Source: JBGTCD01 sp041749015
GTDB taxonomy: Bacteria; Bacteroidota; Bacteroidia; Cytophagales; Cyclobacteriaceae
Assembly: GCA_041749015.1 (NCBI GenBank)
Contig: JBGTCD010000146.1
Coordinates: forward strand, 1-9,039
Direction of reading: 5' to 3'
Length of the DNA stretch: 9,039 nucleotides
Below the pieces are notes generated by a model. It searched no databases. It was given only the letters and a program-made list of their open reading frames with translations, and was not told the DNA's origin. Every line of letters starts with the position of its first letter. Position 1 is the first letter of the stretch. Made by a program: the position numbers and the translations under genes. Positions 6,744-9,039 of the stretch are shown piece after piece.

Positions 6744-6946
6744 GGTCGCCTACTAATTATTACATTTTTTTGAGATTGATGGCGATTGTATTTTTTTGCA
6801 TTTTGTCTGTAAGCCTCTTTGCCCAACCAGGGGATCCAGGTGGTGGTCAAGAACCTGATATCCCCATCCAGGGGTTGGCGTGGTTGCTTATAGCAGGGGC
6901 TGCACTGGGGATCAAAAAGATATGGGATAAGCACAAAGGCAGGTAA
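6740..6946 (+). CDS. Small exported membrane-anchored protein with PID-CTERM-like C-terminal signal
   Basis: This 68-residue protein overlaps the stop of the large secreted protein by ATGA, implying translational coupling. It has an N-terminal hydrophobic segment (about 8-27) ending in SLFA before QPGD, consistent with signal peptidase cleavage after residue 28. A short Gly/Pro/Asp linker (29-41) follows, then PIQG (42-45), a hydrophobic stretch GLAWLLIAGAALG (45-57), and a basic tail with IKKIWDKHK. This layout matches the short Bacteroidota proteins carrying a PID-CTERM protein-sorting domain, here with PIQG in place of PIDG. The mature peptide would be about 40 residues, with a periplasmic linker and one membrane segment. 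C20 lies within the hydrophobic signal and lacks a lipobox. An internal start at M14 is possible but would lose the coupling. Its function is unknown; proximity suggests it serves the large surface protein or the glycan machinery. Confidence 0.75.
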   Translation: MRSPTNYYIFLRLMAIVFFCILSVSLFAQPGDPGGGQEPDIPIQGLAWLLIAGAALGIKKIWDKHKGR

Positions 6947-6974
6947 TCTACCTTTTTATTTGATCTGAGAAGCC

Positions 6975-8933
6975 ATGAATAAGCTGATACAAAGGCTCCG
7001 AATTCTTCCCCGTTGGATCATCGTGCTCCTGGACCTGATCATTATTTCCGGGTCCTTTTACCTGGCTTACCTCCTTCGGTTTAATTTTGACCTTGCTGAT
7101 GTAGCCCGCCACAGTTCTTTACTGGGCTTTGCAGTTTTTATTCTTTCGGCTCTTATAGCCACCCTCATCACCAAGAGCTATGCCGGGATCATCCGGTACA
7201 CGGGCTTGCAGGATGGGTTCCGGATTTTAACGACCGGGGTGCTTCAGCTTTTTCTGGTAGTGATGGCCAATGCGCTCCGCCAGGCCCTGGCAGGCCAGAT
7301 ACTGATACCCTTGTCAGTGATCGTCATTGCCTTTTTTGTTTCCATGATTTTCCTCTTTACCTACAGACTTTTGGTAAAGAACATCTTTTCCTATTACGCT
7401 GGTGATATTGCTCAGAAGAAACGGATTGCTATTTTCGGAGCAGGGCAGGGGGGTATCCTGACCAAGCAGGTCATCGATGGAGAGCGCCGCTCCAGCCTTA
7501 AGGTGGTGGCCTTTTTTGAAGATGATGACCACAAGGTAGGCAAGGAGATTAACGGTACCAGGATTTTTCATGCCGAGCATGACCTGGATCGGGTTCTGGA
7601 GGATTTTGATATTAGGGAGCTCATCATTTCCATTAGGAAGTTGAGTCTGAAGCGTAAAAATGAAATCGTGGATGCCTGTTTGCGCCATGGCGTCAAGGTG
7701 CGGAGTGTGCCTCCGGCTGAGAAGTGGGTGAAGGGCGAACTCAGCTTGAATCAGATCAAGGAAATTAATATCGAGGACCTTTTGGGCCGGGAGTCCATCA
7801 AGTTGGATAATGCCAACATCAGCCGGCAGTTGGCCGGAAAGGTGGTATGTATTACCGGTGCTGCTGGCTCTATCGGAAGTGAAATCGTCAGGCAGGTCAT
7901 GAAGTACCATCCTTCAAAGTTGATTCTAATTGATCAGGCGGAGACAGCCCTGTATGATATCGAAAGGGAGATGATGCTCTATGCCCACAGACCGGAGTAT
8001 AAAATCATCCTAGCCAATATCATCGATGAGCCACGGATGCGCCGGATTTTTAAGGAGTACCGTCCCAATACTATATTTCACGCAGCTGCTTATAAGCATG
8101 TGCCTATGGTGGAGAGCCATCCTGAGGAGGCCATCCGCACCAATGTGTTGGGCACGCGGCTGATGGCCGACCTGGCGGTGGAATATAAAACTGATAAATT
8201 CGTACTGATCTCTACCGACAAGGCCGTCAATCCCACCAATGTGATGGGCTGCTCCAAGCGGATTTCTGAGATGTACGTGCAGGCCCTCAACCATCACCTT
8301 AATGACCTCAATGGGCGGGGTGGTACCCGGTTTGTCACTACCCGTTTTGGTAATGTATTGGGTTCTAATGGCTCGGTGATCCCGTATTTTAAGAAGCAGA
8401 TTGCAAAGGGTGGGCCCATCACTGTGACGCACCCTGACATCACCCGGTACTTTATGACCATTCCTGAGGCTTGCCAATTGGTATTGGAAGCCGGTGCCAT
8501 GGGCAAAGGGGGCGAGATCTATATTTTTGATATGGGTGACTCGATCAAAATAGTGGACCTGGCCGAGAAAATGGTCAAGCTATCTGGACTTGAAATAGGC
8601 CGGGATATTGAAATCGTATACACCGGGCTCAGGCAGGGGGAGAAACTGTTTGAAGAGTTGCTCTGTGATGAAGAAAATACCGCACCAACCCACCATGATA
8701 AGATTTTGATCGCGCGGGTGCTGCCACAGGACTTTCCACTCCTCTCTGAAAAGGTGGAGGCCCTGATCGCCATTTCATCAAATGGAGAGGAATTGGAAGC
8801 CGTTCGGTTAATGAAAGACATGGTTCCGGAATTTATCAGCAATTCATCGCGGTTTGAAGAATTGGATAAGCTCTCCCTCAAGTTTCGCAAAGCACAGGGT
8901 GGATTTGCAATAAAAAACTGGACAAATAGTTAA
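6975..8933 (+). CDS. pglF: Membrane-bound UDP-GlcNAc 4,6-dehydratase, PglF/WbpM/CapD (FlaA1) family
   Basis: The 652-residue protein converts UDP-GlcNAc to UDP-4-keto-6-deoxy-GlcNAc with bound NAD+, feeding surface-polysaccharide or glycan synthesis. The N-terminal region has about four membrane segments (roughly 13-35, 48-68, 80-103, 110-132). A Rossmann domain with GAGQGG (155-160) follows, then the catalytic short-chain dehydrogenase domain with GAAGSIGSE (295-303), AAYKHVPMVE, and STDKAVNPTNVMGCSK (413-428). The MxxxK pair (M424, K428) replaces the usual YxxxK, as in WbpM and PglF. TRFGNVLGSNGSVIPYF and YTGLRQGEKLFEELL also fit. It starts 28 bases after the small membrane-protein gene and pairs functionally with the PglE-like enzyme upstream. 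Relatives recalled from memory end near the RFEELD motif; here about 20 more residues follow. The last four codons may belong to the adjoining insertion sequence. The catalytic region looks intact. The family is certain; the final sugar is inferred. Confidence 0.93.
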   Translation: MNKLIQRLRILPRWIIVLLDLIIISGSFYLAYLLRFNFDLADVARHSSLLGFAVFILSALIATLITKSYAGIIRYTGLQDGFRILTTGVLQLFLVVMANALRQALAGQILIPLSVIVIAFFVSMIFLFTYRLLVKNIFSYYAGDIAQKKRIAIFGAGQGGILTKQVIDGERRSSLKVVAFFEDDDHKVGKEINGTRIFHAEHDLDRVLEDFDIRELIISIRKLSLKRKNEIVDACLRHGVKVRSVPPAEKWVKGELSLNQIKEINIEDLLGRESIKLDNANISRQLAGKVVCITGAAGSIGSEIVRQVMKYHPSKLILIDQAETALYDIEREMMLYAHRPEYKIILANIIDEPRMRRIFKEYRPNTIFHAAAYKHVPMVESHPEEAIRTNVLGTRLMADLAVEYKTDKFVLISTDKAVNPTNVMGCSKRISEMYVQALNHHLNDLNGRGGTRFVTTRFGNVLGSNGSVIPYFKKQIAKGGPITVTHPDITRYFMTIPEACQLVLEAGAMGKGGEIYIFDMGDSIKIVDLAEKMVKLSGLEIGRDIEIVYTGLRQGEKLFEELLCDEENTAPTHHDKILIARVLPQDFPLLSEKVEALIAISSNGEELEAVRLMKDMVPEFISNSSRFEELDKLSLKFRKAQGGFAIKNWTNS

Positions 8934-9039
8934 GCACATCTCAAATAATTTATTTTGTTGAATTGCTCTGGGGTTTTGTAGCCCAGACTAGAGTGTTTTC
9001 TTTTCCGGTTGTACCAAATTTCTATGAAATTAAATATTT
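8919..9039 (-). mobile_element. IS3-family insertion sequence, one end (continues off the right edge)
   Basis: The transposase tail shows that an IS element occupies the right edge. IS3-group elements normally end a few dozen bases or less beyond the orfB stop, with terminal inverted repeats that begin TG. The plus strand reads TGGACAAATAG from 8919, eleven bases beyond the stop, which is a plausible terminus. The other end is not visible, so neither the inverted repeat nor a target duplication can be checked, and the exact boundary is inference. Confidence 0.5.
8930..9039 (-). CDS. IS3-family transposase (OrfB), C-terminal end only
   Basis: The minus strand encodes 35 residues and a stop, from the right edge to TAA at 8930-8932. 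The signature is IEIWYNRKRKHSSLGYKTPE, the conserved tail of IS3-group DDE transposases, in which YNxxRxHSxLGYxxPxxF follows the catalytic glutamate by a few dozen residues. The catalytic DDE residues and OrfA are outside the window. The stop overlaps the dehydratase stop in convergent orientation (shared TTAA). No frameshift or early stop is visible in this fragment, so the element may be intact. Confidence 0.88.
   Translation of the reverse strand, partial: IFNFIEIWYNRKRKHSSLGYKTPEQFNKINYLRCA

Noticed and set aside
6797..6799. C20 of the small protein as a lipoprotein cysteine
   Set aside because: The preceding residues are V-F-F, not a lipobox, and a better cleavage site follows at SLFA.
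7314..7910. 198-codon open frame on the minus strand inside the dehydratase gene
   Set aside because: It is antisense to a strongly conserved coding region and has no family features, so it is a shadow frame.
8010..8477. 155-codon minus-strand frame inside the dehydratase gene
   Set aside because: It is antisense to conserved catalytic motifs and has no independent support.

Overview
The window looks like chromosomal DNA from a Bacteroidota species, most likely a Cytophagales-type bacterium. The evidence is a type IX secretion (T9SS) C-terminal sorting domain on a very large exported protein, promoters of the Bacteroidota form (TTTG about 20 bases upstream of TAnnTTTG), starts without clear Shine-Dalgarno sequences, and a miaB gene followed by a sigma-54 activator.

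Left, minus strand (1-1665): miaB, for the tRNA methylthiotransferase, is followed after 17 bases by the start of a sigma-54-dependent activator that runs off the left edge. Middle (1666-2311): a gene-free divergent intergenic region of about 645 bases. It is dense in small structured repeats: three copies of a GGAG-footed 10-bp hairpin that looks like a REP element, a nested inverted repeat, a 14-base tandem repeat, a 13-base palindrome in the miaB promoter region, and outward-facing promoter boxes.

Right, plus strand (2312-8933): a PglE-like sugar aminotransferase and a PglF/WbpM-like membrane UDP-GlcNAc 4,6-dehydratase. By family these perform consecutive steps toward UDP-4-amino-4,6-dideoxy-GlcNAc (the bacillosamine/QuiNAc4N branch). 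Between them sits an AT-rich two-gene unit with its own promoter. It encodes a 1051-residue secreted repeat protein with a T9SS sorting domain and, overlapping its stop by ATGA, a 68-residue protein with a signal peptide, a Gly/Pro/Asp linker, a PIxG motif, a short membrane segment and a basic tail (PID-CTERM-like). The window therefore combines surface-glycan precursor synthesis with a surface protein and a small membrane-anchored partner.

Right edge (8930-9039, minus strand): the C-terminal end of an IS3-family transposase converges on the dehydratase gene. The two stop codons overlap, and the last few dehydratase codons are probably IS sequence.

No rRNA, tRNA, CRISPR array or riboswitch was recognised. 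The best candidates for something little described are the large/small surface-protein pair inside the glycan locus and the repeat-dense intergenic region.
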